The translations under genes were made by a program, and so were the position numbers. The notes beneath the pieces were generated by a model that was given only the letters and a program-made list of their open reading frames with translations, was not told where the DNA came from and ran no database searches. DNA of 64,000 nucleotides from Macrolepiota albuminosa. Taxonomy: Eukaryota; Basidiomycota; Agaricomycetes; Agaricales; Agaricaceae. The stretch covers positions 639,723 through 703,722 of the forward strand of contig JAMWFC010000125.1 of assembly GCA_027475525.1 (NCBI GenBank), written 5' to 3'. Positions 1 through 9,841 of the stretch are shown here, piece by piece; the first letter of the stretch is position 1; every line of letters begins with the position of its first letter.

Positions 1-897
1 TATGCTGGGGGACATAGGTTCTCTCAACTGGAGGACTGGGCCATGGACGTGTGCTACCACCTCGCAGCCTGCTGCTATGGTGGAGACAACATGGACCAGG
101 AGAGGATATTCGTGCTACACAAATTTATGGAAGGAGAGGCTCGGAATTGGTTCCGTTGCCATGTTCTCCACATTAATCGCGACAAATCGCACTGGACATT
201 TAAAGAGGTCCTGATAGGACTGTATAATCGGTTTGTCAACGCTGCTACGATGCAGGAAGCTCATGATGCCTTTAGAAAGGCAGTGTATGACGCTAAGACT
301 GGTGTCCAGACCTTTTATGATGACCTGGTGGGTCATGCACAGAATATGGCTGTCTATCCAGACGAATACACTATCCGCGAGACATTCCTGGACGGAATAC
401 CCGCAGACATGAGGAGAGCGTTGATACGCGACGATAATTTGTCTCCAGAGGTCAATACTGTGACCGAATTCTTGGCGTATGCCATCCATTATGAGCAGTC
501 GACATGGACTGCAAACCATTATGAGCAGCGTAGTTCACGCCGAGGAACAGTGAACCGTCAGGCAGTGAAGGTGGGAACCTTCCTGGCCAAACGGACAGAT
601 ATGGAGAACAATCGCAATCCACGATTCGTTGTTCGTAAGACAGTCCCTGGAGGCCAATGGCCTCGATCGAAGCCTGCTGGACAATTGCCAGCAAAGGATA
701 GTCGACCCTTTTCGGGTCAGAATCAAGTAGCACCAAGAGGAGTGGTGGCGCCTGTACCGCATATAGTGGGCAAAACCGCTGGGGTTCCAGGAGCAGCCCA
801 GAGAAGGCCTGCCGGGGATCCCTCAGCATGCTACAACTGTGGCAGGAGCGGGCATTTTGCTAAGGAGTGCCCTGCCCCTCCTAAGGCACACATCTGA
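1..897 (+). pseudogene. gag: Gag, capsid and nucleocapsid part (G1a)
   Basis: This is the capsid/nucleocapsid part of the retrotransposon Gag polyprotein. The capsid core (LEDWAMDV, MDQERIFVLHKF, GEARNWF, WTFKEVLIGLYN) resembles the retrotransposon gag family. A CCHC zinc knuckle (CYNCGRSGHFAKEC, about 829-870) closes the protein and would bind element RNA. The reading frame is open from base 1, so the true start lies left of the window. The TGA at 895-897 is CGA in G1b, where Gag continues straight into the protease; the stop is a mutation and not the natural Gag end. Confidence 0.9.
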
Positions 898-1650
898 GCG
901 GCCCATATGGCTGCGGCACCTAGCGATGTTGTCAGTGACAACGAGGACGACGAGATTGTTGAGGAAGCGGAGGAAGAACCGCAGGTAGAGGCTGACAGGT
1001 TGGAAGTGGATGACACCAAGAGCATCCAGATTGATGGCGATGAATACATCGCAGTGGATGTGTACGACAGTGACTACTATGCTTGTGATGACAAGGAGGA
1101 ACACCTGTTTGCACTGACAGAGTGCCATGGAGACCAGCGCATCCGAATGAGACGCATAACCCTGCAGAAGGCAACTAATAAGTTGCAGCGGCCACGCTAT
1201 ACTCCCGAAGAGAAGGAGTGCCTGGTCACGTATGTTGATGTCAATGGACATCCGGCATGGACGTTGTGGGACTCTGGGAGTACCACTATGGGCATTACAC
1301 CCCAGTTTGCTCACGTCAACGCGATTCGCGTTCATGAACTGGAGGAGCCCTTGATGCTCCAGCTGGGGACTGTGGGGAGTCACGCTATGGTGCAGTTTGG
1401 TGCAGAGGTGAGAATAAAGACGTCAGGAACGTCGACGAAAGAATACGTGGATATAGCGAATTTTGATCGCTACGACATGATTATTGGTATGCCGTTCATG
1501 CGTAAGAACAAGGTGTCGCTGGATTTTGTGAACGACATGGTCGTTGTGAATGGTACGCCTTTGAAGGCAGAGAAAGTGGTGTTGAACAATACAGATGGTC
1601 GTTTGAGGCGCTATCGCGCAACTGAAAAGCGGCGTGATGAATGCAACTGA
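898..1650 (+). pseudogene. Aspartic protease domain (G1a)
   Basis: The retropepsin domain would cut the Gag-Pol polyprotein. The active-site motif DSGS (WTLWDSGSTT, about 1265-1290) is followed by GITPQFAHV, and the second conserved block MIIGMPFM lies near 1480-1500. An acidic stretch (DNEDDE, EEAEEEP) precedes the domain. The region is in the same frame as Gag. It closes with TGA at 1648-1650, which G1b shares, so this stop predates the split of the two copies or both were hit at the same CpG. Confidence 0.9.
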
Positions 1651-2364
1651 CTAGATGGTCGCAGGAGAGCGACTGTACAGGAGGTGGAGGATGAACAGGC
1701 CCCACCAAAAAGCCTGCCGGCAGACTCGCCGGCTATACTGATGTCTGAGGAAGAGTTTCAAGGAACTCTGGAGAAGGGAAAGCACCCGGATGTGATTGGG
1801 TGTACCAATGGAAAGCCTAAACAGGCTGTACAGTGCAAGAATGAGCGTGGTAGACACGTGGTGGAGTCGCTGGAATGCCAGCCGACTAGCTCTCGAGTGA
1901 AGGTTGAGGATCTCGTCAGGGACGAGGTATACAGTACAATGGGAACTGTGGGTAGCATTAGGTCGCTAATGGATCGACCAGTGCCTCGGCCAGGAGTGCA
2001 ATGGGCGTATGACCCACGAATGCCACGGGAGTGGAATGAGTTGGTAGCGTCAATGGTGACGCAGGCTATGGGAAGTGGGCAAGCGACCCAGACAGGAGAA
2101 GTGTACCGTCACGCACAAGAGGATGAGATCTCTGAAACATCGGATATTGTATTTGATGGATTTTTGCTGAAAGCGAGAAGTGTGCAGTCGTTGGCGAGTA
2201 CAACAAGGAAACAACCAGTTGTAAGGTTGAATCTGGGAGATCTCACAGAGGAGCACGTACGTGCCTTACAGGAGCGATTTGAACCAAAGGTTCAACCGCG
2301 TATAGCATGCGTAGCCAAAGGAAAAGGTAAGGCTTTGAGCCTTACAGAGGAGGATATTCCTTGA
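1651..2364 (+). pseudogene. Protease-RT connecting region of the polyprotein (G1a)
   Basis: In frame between protease and reverse transcriptase, this stretch encodes about 235 residues without a motif I recognise. It has conserved islands in both families, notably TSSRVKVEDL and WAYDPRMPREWNELV (G2b has close equivalents near 46110 and 46220). It ends at TGA 2362-2364, again shared with G1b. It is probably a tether of the polyprotein and not an enzyme. Confidence 0.6.
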
Positions 2365-3903
2365 TTGCGCCAGCAATGGCAACTGGAGTTTGCTGATATC
2401 GTCAATGGAACGAAGGAGGAGCTTCCTCTGTGGCGGGAGGTTAATCATGAGATCAACCTCATTGACGATAACAAGCAGTACAAGTATCATTTGCCTCGCT
2501 GCCCGCGAGCACTTCAGGATCAACTTCGTGAAAAGACGAATAGATACATAAACGCAAAGTGGTGGGAACCACGACCAGCGGTGCAAGCTGCACCATTACT
2601 GTGTATTCTCAAGAAGGATGGAACATTAAGAACTGCATTGGATGCGCGACAGCGCAATGATAATACAGTCAAGGACGTGACACCTCTTCCAGATCAGGAA
2701 GTAATACGAGAAGATGTTGCAACAGCAAAGTATAGGTCGAAAATCGACCTCACAGACGCATACGAACAGGTTTGCATACACAAAGAGGATATACCGAAGA
2801 CGCTGTTCTCGTCCCTGATGGGGACGTTTGTGAGTAACATCATGCAGATTGGTGATTGTAATGCACCGGCGACATTTCAGAGGTTAATGACCTCAATCTT
2901 CCGAGATGTAATCGGGAAGTTCATGCACGTCTATTTAGACGATATATTCATATTTTCTGACTCCATTGAGGAGCATGAGCAGCACCTACGAGTCGTATTT
3001 GAACAGCTACGGAAGGCCAGTCTCTATCTCAAATGGAAGAAGTGCGAGTTGTACGCAACGAGTATAGATTGTCTCGGTCACGTCATTGACGAGAAGGGCA
3101 TTCATCCGGATACGGATAAGCTCGACCAAATCCGAGAGTGGCGTACTCCACGCACATATAATGATATCCAATGATTTGTCGGACTGGTGAACTATATTGG
3201 CAACTTCTTGCCAGACATCACTGCATACACCGGGCCACTTATGGCCATGACCCAGAATGGGTCACCGTTTCATTGGAGACCACTGCATCAGCGGTGTTTT
3301 GAGATGATTAAGCACATATGCACAAAAACGCCAGTCATCCGGCCAATTGACCCATGCATCGATGAGCCCATCTGGCTCATTTGCGATGCATCGAAGACTG
3401 GGGTTGGGGCCATGTTTGGCCAGGGTAAAACATGGCAGACTTGCCGACCAGCGGGATTTATGTCCCGTAAATTCACTGCTGCTCAGCAGAATTATGCTGT
3501 GCACGAGTTAGAAACACTCGCAATCCTGGAAGCCCTCCTAAAGTGGGAGGATAAACTGATGGGATATAAGATCCACATTATTACGGATCACAAAGCACTA
3601 GAGTTCTTCAAGACTCAGGTGCACCTGTCTCTGCGACAACGTCGCTGGATCGACTACATGTTGCGGTACCAGTTCGACATCACCTATGTAAAAGGTGAAT
3701 TGAACAAAGTCGCGGATTGCCTGTCTCGATATTTCAAGAGTGATACTCGAGATGACGTCTATGACGCGCATGACTATGTCCAGGCGGACAAACATATTGA
3801 CCCAGAGGGCGAGGATTTGCCTCTGCATCGATTCCACAAAATCAGGGAACATAGGGTCAAGTTACACGCCATGCGAGCGCAGGAAACATGTTGCAGTAAG
3901 TGA
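2365..3903 (+). pseudogene. Reverse transcriptase and RNase H (G1a)
   Basis: The RT fingers and palm are readable: DLTDAYEQV, the catalytic YLDD at 2932-2943, and the KCELYATSIDCLGH block. RNase H follows with its acidic residues in LICDASKTG, YAVHELETLAIL, ITDHKALEFF and VADCLSRY. TGA codons at 3172-3174 and 3901-3903 are CGA in G1b. The catalytic residues themselves are intact here, in contrast to G1b, where the second Asp of YLDD is changed to Asn. Confidence 0.95.
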
Positions 3904-5553
3904 CTGCACGAACAGCGAGAGACTTGCGATATCGAAGCCCAGGTGCTAGTGGATCATGAGGCTCCTCAGCCAAGTGAAGAGACAAGGCAAGGGGTGCCGA
4001 CGGGAGGTACTGGTATGACGCTCCAGCAAGCGCTGGAGTCACAGGACCATACGCCTGCACCAGCCGACGTAGGCAATGCACAATTCTGCACACATATCCA
4101 GCAAGGATACAAGGATGATAATCTCTTCGTAGAGATTCTGAACAATATCCAAGCGCATCCGCGCTTTAAGGTGGAGCAGCAGCTCGTCTACCTTACCAGA
4201 CCCACGGGGTCCAAAGTCATCTGCATTCCCTGGGAGAGGTCGTTGATTACGACTATCCTGGACCAGGCCCATAGAGTAGTGGGCCACTTCGGAACTCAGA
4301 AAACGCTGGACTATGTCCGACGCTGGTACTGGTGGCCGCAAATGGCCAAAGAGACGAGCCAATTCTGCTCGACATGCAAGCTATGTCAACAGTTGAAAGT
4401 ATCGACTTTGAAGCCACCGGGAAAGCTCCATTCGCTACCCATACCGGTCAAACCTTGGGATTCGATTGGGATGGACTTTATAGGTCCATTTCCTGAGTCG
4501 AAAGGCTTTAACTACCTGTGGGTAGTGATCTGCAGAATGACCAGTATGGTCCATCTCATTCCGGTGAGAACCACCATGACAGCGTCAGACTTGTCGTGGA
4601 TCTATCTCAAGGAGATAGTACGCCTCCCTGGACTGCCAAGTTCAATCGTAAGCGATCGAGACGCTAAGTTCACTTCCAAATAGTGGAAGGAGTTGCACAA
4701 ACTGCTGGGAGCAAAGTTGCTCATGTCAACGTTGTTTTATCCGCAAACGGATGGTCAAACTGAACGCGCAAATAGAAATATCGCGCAAATCTTGCAAGCA
4801 TTTGTACGCCCTGATCAGAAGGACTGGGCAGATCGATGTCCCCTCATGGAATTTGCGATAAACGCGAGTATATCAGAAACTACCGGGTATTCACCCTTTG
4901 AACTCAACAATGGCTACATGCCATTCATGATTCGTGAACTTCCTACGGACAAAGTTATTCATGTGGGAGTAAAGCAGTTTGCACGCAACGCGCTGAGGAA
5001 TCTGGCAGATGCCCATGACGCAATTATAGAATCGCGTGTATGGCAGACCAAACATGCGAATAATCGCAGACATGATGAGCTGGACATCGAGAAAGGGAGC
5101 CTAGTGTACCTTTCGATGAAGAACTTGAACCTGCTGAAAGGCAGGGCGAGTAAGCTGTGTCCGAAATGGATTGGACCATATAAGGTCCTTGAGGCAGAAC
5201 CGAGCACGTCTAACTACATGCTGGAACTACCCCAGGCGCTGCAAGCGCGCAGGATAGTGCCCAAGTTTCACGTGTCGCTATTGCGACCGTATATGGCCAG
5301 TAGTGATGCGCTATTTCCTAATCGCGCAACTCCGGAGCCGTATGACTTTGGAACTGGCAATGACCAGGAGTGGTTCGTAGATGACCTCATAGGTCATCGG
5401 TGGACGAAGGGAAGCCTCGAATTCGAGGTGAGGTGGAGCCTAGGTGATACTACCTGGGAACTGCTAGTGAACTGCAAAGACCTTGCAGCAATGGACAGGT
5501 ACCTAGAGTTGCAGGGCGTGAAACACCCTCAACAGCTAGCAAAACGCGCATAA
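3904..5553 (+). pseudogene. Integrase with C-terminal chromodomain (G1a)
   Basis: The HHCC zinc finger is clear (HRVVGHF ... CSTCKLC, about 4270-4385). The catalytic core shows GMDFIGPFPES, the second Asp near SDRDAKFTSK, and the QTDGQTERAN block. TAG at 4681-4683 replaces a TGG present in G1b. The C-terminus has the GPYKVLEAE and RRIVPKFHVSLL motifs, then a chromodomain (EWFVDDLIGHRW ... FEVRWSLGDTTWE, about 5365-5460). The chromodomain marks this as a chromovirus, a group whose integrases target modified histones. TAA ends it at 5551-5553. Confidence 0.95.
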
Positions 5554-5660
5554 TGCGCGTGTGGTGGTGGAATGTGGATGAAGTCCACTTTGATCGCCGG
5601 TGAGAAGCTGGGTGGCATGTATTTGTGGTTGTTTACACCACTAGCAGAGTTGGGAGATTG

Positions 5661-5706
5661 TTTTTTTTCTTTCTTTTCTCAGTCCCAATACACGTAGTCT
5701 ACGTGT
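5661..5706 (+). promoter_or_regulatory. Pyrimidine tract, AG and palindrome before ORF3 (G1a)
   Basis: A run of 20 pyrimidines (5661-5680) ends in AG at 5681-5682, which looks like a 3' splice site. It is followed by a near-perfect 17-base palindrome at 5690-5706 (arms ACACGTAG and CTACGTGT around one T), ten bases before the ORF3 ATG. Both elements are preserved in G1b (55736-55781, inverted). Their place suggests that ORF3 is made from a spliced or internally initiated RNA; that is inference. Confidence 0.4.
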
Positions 5707-5715
5707 CTAGTGAAA

Positions 5716-8700
5716 ATGGCTTATTGGGGGCCGCAAAAGGGTGATCAGAGCCGGCAAGGCTCTAGTGGAGGGGGGAGACCCCCGAATATACAAAACCGTG
5801 ATTTACCCAATCAGTACCAGAGGCAGCTGCCATATCCGGCAGCAAGCCAATTTCAGTCAGCGGTGGCCTATCCAGGCCGTGATGAGCCGCTTCCGTACCA
5901 GACACCCCTCCACTCGCAAGAGATGGAGGTGAATGACGAAGGGCGCTATGGGCGCCTGGAGGACAGCACGCGCTGCAAGCGCTACTATTAGGAACTGTCG
6001 TCACGTCCAATTGCGTCGTATCCGACGTATGCGGGTGTGGTGACGGGGCCGCCGTCAGTACCATGGGTGCATCGGCCTGTGGAAGAGTCATATGGGGAGC
6101 CTGCGCCACAAGCACAGAGTGTAGCAGTGCCAGACGTGCTGTTGAGCAGACTGGAAGCAGCAGGACAGCCAGTCCCTGCAACTGCGTCCTTCCTGCAGGA
6201 CAGTTTGGCCATGATGGTAATGGAGGGATTGCTTGACCAGATCGAGCTGATGAAGAGGCAGCGCGTTGCAGCGCTGGAGCAGATCAAACGCACGTCTAAG
6301 CGCAAAATTGCCATGAGTGAGGAATTGACTGCTGAGGTCAAGAGGGCTAGATATCAGCCCAGTCGACTGGTCGACCCTCCATGGCCAAGGATGCCGTTGG
6401 AAATGCAATTCGCATGCCATGAGCAGCCTGCTCAGCCCGTGGCTTTGTCATCGCAGTTACCCGAGTCGGGCCTGCAGGCCTCTTCAGAGTTGCTGGCTGC
6501 CGTCAGTGAACCCTTGGCAGGTCTGTCTCTGGGTCAGCGGGAAGCCGCATCATCTTGGGCCCCACCTAGGGGGCCCAAACCCGTCGCTGTGGCGCTCTTG
6601 GGCGCCCGTTATTGTCACTCCTCGCGCTGGGCCTGGAGGGAATACTCTGGCGCAAAATGTGCCTGCCCCTCCGGTGGCTCAGCCACAACCAGAATCGTCC
6701 GCCCTGACCAAGTCAGGGCCGTCTTGTCAGCGCCGCGGCTGCAAGCCGCCTCTCGATGCCTCCAAATTGGAGGTTATACTCTTTCCTGCTGGCATTCCCG
6801 CACGAGCGGGAGAAGTACAGATGTTATTTATGCTGCCGGTGTTTGTACCGGCCCCACCAGAGAAGTATCCCGTGGTCGTATTGACCCCAGACCCCCGTAC
6901 GCCGGAGCAGTATGATGGTCTGGTGGCGACCTCGAGAGGGAAGACCAGGCCTGATAAAGGCAAAAAACCAGTACCATCCCTGTCCGACGAGAGCGACTAT
7001 GGAGAGTCGAGCTCGGAGCAGGAGGAGGACGGGGAGGAGGGGGAATCGGCCGCAGACCGATTCCAACGAGTATCGCGCAATAAGCGCATTGCAAAGAAGA
7101 AGGCGATTCACGCCAAGGAGCTAAAGGCCCAGAAGTATAGGGCCGAGGATGAATGCTCGGGGAGGATCCCCGATGGCTTGGGGGTGAAGGTGTGGGGTCC
7201 GCTCAATATCAAGCAAATGAATTTGTGCTTTAGAGGAGCACTCGGCCACTGCACCTATTATTTGTATGCCACAAATACGGTGCTGATGGGAGCTGACGCC
7301 AATAGAGCGGCGTCATATGAGTATTCTTCTGGCCATCGTGCCCACATCCCGGGTACGATTGTGTATAAGCATGCCCCACGTGGCCTCCCCCACACTCCGC
7401 TAGAGCTGGACCGGCTCTATAAGTACTACATCAATGTGCATGTCCTGCATTGCAACAGAATTGTTGCATACATGTTGATCACAGAGCTCCAGATGTTCGC
7501 GCAGCGGACAGTTGAGGCTCTGCATGATCAAACCATGCAGCTCCTGATGAAGGAGCCTAAGTACCAGGAACTCGTCAACCCGATGCAGGGCCCTGACGAC
7601 CTTGCTCTTGTCAAGCGACGACACATTCTGGGGCGCTTCTTGCACACGAAAGACGATGGCACCACGGCGTTGCACGTAATGCATGCTCAGGATCCAGCCA
7701 CACCGTTCGACCTCGACCAGCTGGCGCAGTATGCGCTGGTCTTTGGCTGACCCAGGCTGGAAAATACCTATCAAGGTATCGCCGTGGATCATGCCTATCG
7801 CATGCACTGGTGGACCCTCTTCGGGTTTGCCTTATGTCGAGCTCTGTGTGCTAACAGCGCAGCCAAGCCGGTGATCGTGCGGCGCATGACCCTCATCATG
7901 GCCTGTCCAGGGCTTTATCAAGAGGCGATTGCCTCGTATGACACCATGTTTCCTGAGCAGCCATTTGAGCCCCAATGTGGGCCGCAGCTCGAAATTCACC
8001 AAGTTCACGTGCCTGATGACCATGCACAGAACTTTTCCGATGACGACGCGTTACGCGTCCTTCTACACAACCGGATCCCGCTGGAATGGGTGGACCACGC
8101 GTACACGTACAGCGTAGTCTTCCTGGAACAGCAGTTCCATTCCCCCACGATGTCAATGGACATCTTCAAACAGGTCGATGATGAGTGCATGGAGCGCCTC
8201 TCCAAGTATGGCACCCCTGCCGCAATCCCGCAATGGGATGGATGGCGGGAGATGACTGAAGACGATCACTATCGTCTTATGTTCAAGCACCATGAGGAGA
8301 GCAAGCTCCTGGAAAACCCTGAGGCCAACGGCCTCTATTACTTGATTGGCATGGACCCGAATCAGGTCAACCTCCTAAAACGCTCAGCAGCGCATGACCT
8401 GCCAACAGCGGACATGGACCCAGGCCGGGTCAATCTCCTGTCACGCACGGCAGAGCAGGGTACGCTCACCACCACAGCTTTAGCAATTAACGTCGCACTA
8501 ACAGAGCCTATGGTGGTAGACACGCCTGCAGTCGAGGGGCCTATAACCCCACTGAGGATGGAATTAACGTCGCACTAACAGAGCCTATGGTGGTAGACAC
8601 GCCTGCAGTCGAGGGGCCTATAACCCCACTGAGGATGGAATCGGCGCCTCCCCCTCCCGCGATTAACGTCGCACTGGAGGAGGAGGCAATGGTGACTGAG

Positions 8701-8739
8701 ACGGGCGCGGTTGCGGGAGCATCGTCATCCGGGTCCTAG
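5716..8739 (+). pseudogene. ORF3, extra protein downstream of pol (G1a)
   Basis: Translation of about 1007 codons starts at ATG 5716 (AYWGPQKGDQ); an in-frame GTG lies six bases upstream. Residues 1-90 are G/P/Q-rich. A helical basic segment follows (LLDQIELMKRQRVAALEQI, about 175-195), then a P/A-rich region, an acidic patch near 440, and a lysine-rich patch near 460-480 (RIAKKK). The last half looks folded, with blocks WGPLNI, HIPGTIVYKHAPRGLP, PGLYQEAIASY, WVDHAYTY and QWDGW. The same blocks occur in the ORF3 of G2. Lesions are TAG at 5989 (CAG in G1b), a frameshift near 6590, TGA at 7748 (also in G1b), and a 77-bp duplication at 8485-8638 that creates TAA. I see no signal peptide or membrane anchor and recognise no named domain. 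Confidence 0.8.
8485..8638 (+). repeat. 77-bp tandem duplication in ORF3 (G1a)
   Basis: Bases 8485-8561 are repeated without change at 8562-8638, and the match runs about three bases further. The copy shifts the frame and brings in a TAA at 8576-8578. The G1b counterpart (near 52860-52960) has only one copy. It is one of six duplications in the window with a period of exactly 77. Confidence 0.95.
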
Positions 8740-9100
8740 ACCCATGTATACTTTATTGTGTATGTACTTCCGAGTATTTCACTCGAACCATTTCAGCTGA
8801 TACGCACTCTAGAGTCACGTGTAGATACAGCAGACCCAGAGGAGGGGTCATCCTTTTTTGTTTTTTTTTATTTTGTTTATACATAACATTTTTTATCTAC
8901 TGCTGGTGCAACCTGCGCCCTTGTCTGATAAGGACTGTCTCCTATTGTGTCCAGACGACACATCTCCATTGCGCATGAGTGCTAACGCCTTGCAGCCACG
9001 CCATACGCGTGTATTCATCCGTTGCTTGCACTACCGTGCATCTTTCATCTCGCTCTACCTCCCTTTCTAAAGACCGAGTATTCGGTCTCATTGGGGGGTA
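8740..9100 (+). other. 3' untranslated segment with stem-loop and polypurine tract (G1a)
   Basis: There is no coding sequence. Just before the LTR lies a stem-loop at 9071-9088 (7-bp stem AGACCGA/TCGGTCT, 4-base loop). It is kept in G1b at 52349-52366, where the loop bases differ but the stem is intact. The purine tract GGGGGG (9093-9098) is the likely primer for plus-strand DNA synthesis. A T-rich run occurs at about 8850-8880. Confidence 0.7.
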
Positions 9101-9351
9101 TGTAATGGAGTCATCCGTGTTCTTAGCATCAACGACGCTATAATCATTTAGTAGAGTATTACATAAAGACAACATCTTGTTTTCACTCTAAGTACTAGTC
9201 AATCCGATACTGCGGTCTGATTTAGCACTTGTGTGATACACACAAGATAGTTCTAACCTGTAACTCCAGTACTAGTCAATCCGATACTGCGGTCTGATTT
9301 AGCACTTGTGTGATACACACAAGATAGTTCTAACCTGTAACTCCGGTTACA
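9101..9351 (+). repeat. 3' LTR of G1a, with internal 77-bp duplication
   Basis: The LTR begins TGTAA and ends TTACA. It is 251 bp long, exactly 77 more than the 174-bp LTRs of G1b, because 9192-9268 is repeated at 9269-9345. The 5' LTR and any target duplication on that side lie outside the window. Confidence 0.95.
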
Positions 9352-9756
9352 TGTACCTACTTTGATTCTCTCTGCCCACTCTTCTCCTATCTTTGGCTTT
9401 GTCCCCTTAGTGGCCCAGTAGTTGAAGATATCTGTTAGGATTTTATCCTTCAAGATAGCAGTCTGAGCTTGAGGAGTAGTTGAGGAGCGGTAGAGTTCCT
9501 TGTATGGTTCAAAGGTAGATTTTTCTTCCGCTGTAAATATTGGTTCCACTCATCTTTTCTTTGGTGAAAATATTGGTTCAGGTGGTTGCAAGAGGGCAGA
9601 CATGTTTGTAGACAATATAATTTTCTGCAACCACACCATTTTCAACCAAAGGATCACATGATAAAATATACATTTCCATTCTGTGTCCATTGATGACAAA
9701 TGGATTCTGTTTGTCTTCGACAGATAGGTTCTGCTGTCTGCTGGTATCTGGCCCAT
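9352..9756 (-). pseudogene. Unrecognised protein fragment cut by the G1a LTR
   Basis: On the minus strand one frame runs from 9756 to the LTR edge with a single TGA near 9550. The predicted protein is hydrophilic with motifs such as TFEPYKELYRS and ILTDIFNYWATKG. It contains a small internal duplication (EPIFSPKK / EPIFTAEEK). The frame enters the LTR directly, so G1a probably inserted into this gene. I cannot name the family. Bases 9757-9841 show nothing. Confidence 0.35.
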
Positions 9757-9841
9757 CCAAATTGGGGCACATTGCCAATATTGATAAGTCTCATTAGATC
9801 TCTGGTAAAATAGCTAGGTCCTAGCCATAGATATTTTGATC

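Larger units (their letters stand above)
1..9351 (+). mobile_element. Ty3/gypsy chromovirus, family G1 copy a (5' end outside window)
   Basis: Gag, retropepsin, reverse transcriptase, RNase H, integrase and chromodomain follow in this order, then a separate ORF3, a polypurine tract and a 3' LTR. Gag through chromodomain (1-5553) lies in a single frame with no gag/pol frameshift, broken only by in-frame stops at 895, 1648, 2362, 3172, 3901 and 4681. The window starts inside gag; base 1 corresponds to about base 61476 of the inverted copy G1b. Comparing the two copies shows that most stops arose by CGA to TGA. The copy is therefore dead as it stands, but close to a functional ancestor. Confidence 0.95.

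Noticed and set aside
6088..7111. Minus-strand frames opposite ORF3 of G1a
   Set aside because: They are explained by the GC-rich coding bias of the plus strand, and they are not conserved against G2.
5716..8739. ORF3 as a retroviral-type envelope gene
   Set aside because: Its position fits, but I see no signal peptide, no transmembrane segment and no fusion peptide in any copy; the head is disordered and the rest looks like a soluble protein.
1..9351. TGA read as an amino acid (recoded stop) in this genome
   Set aside because: The second copy has CGA at most of the same sites, and TGA also ends other frames; mutation explains it better.
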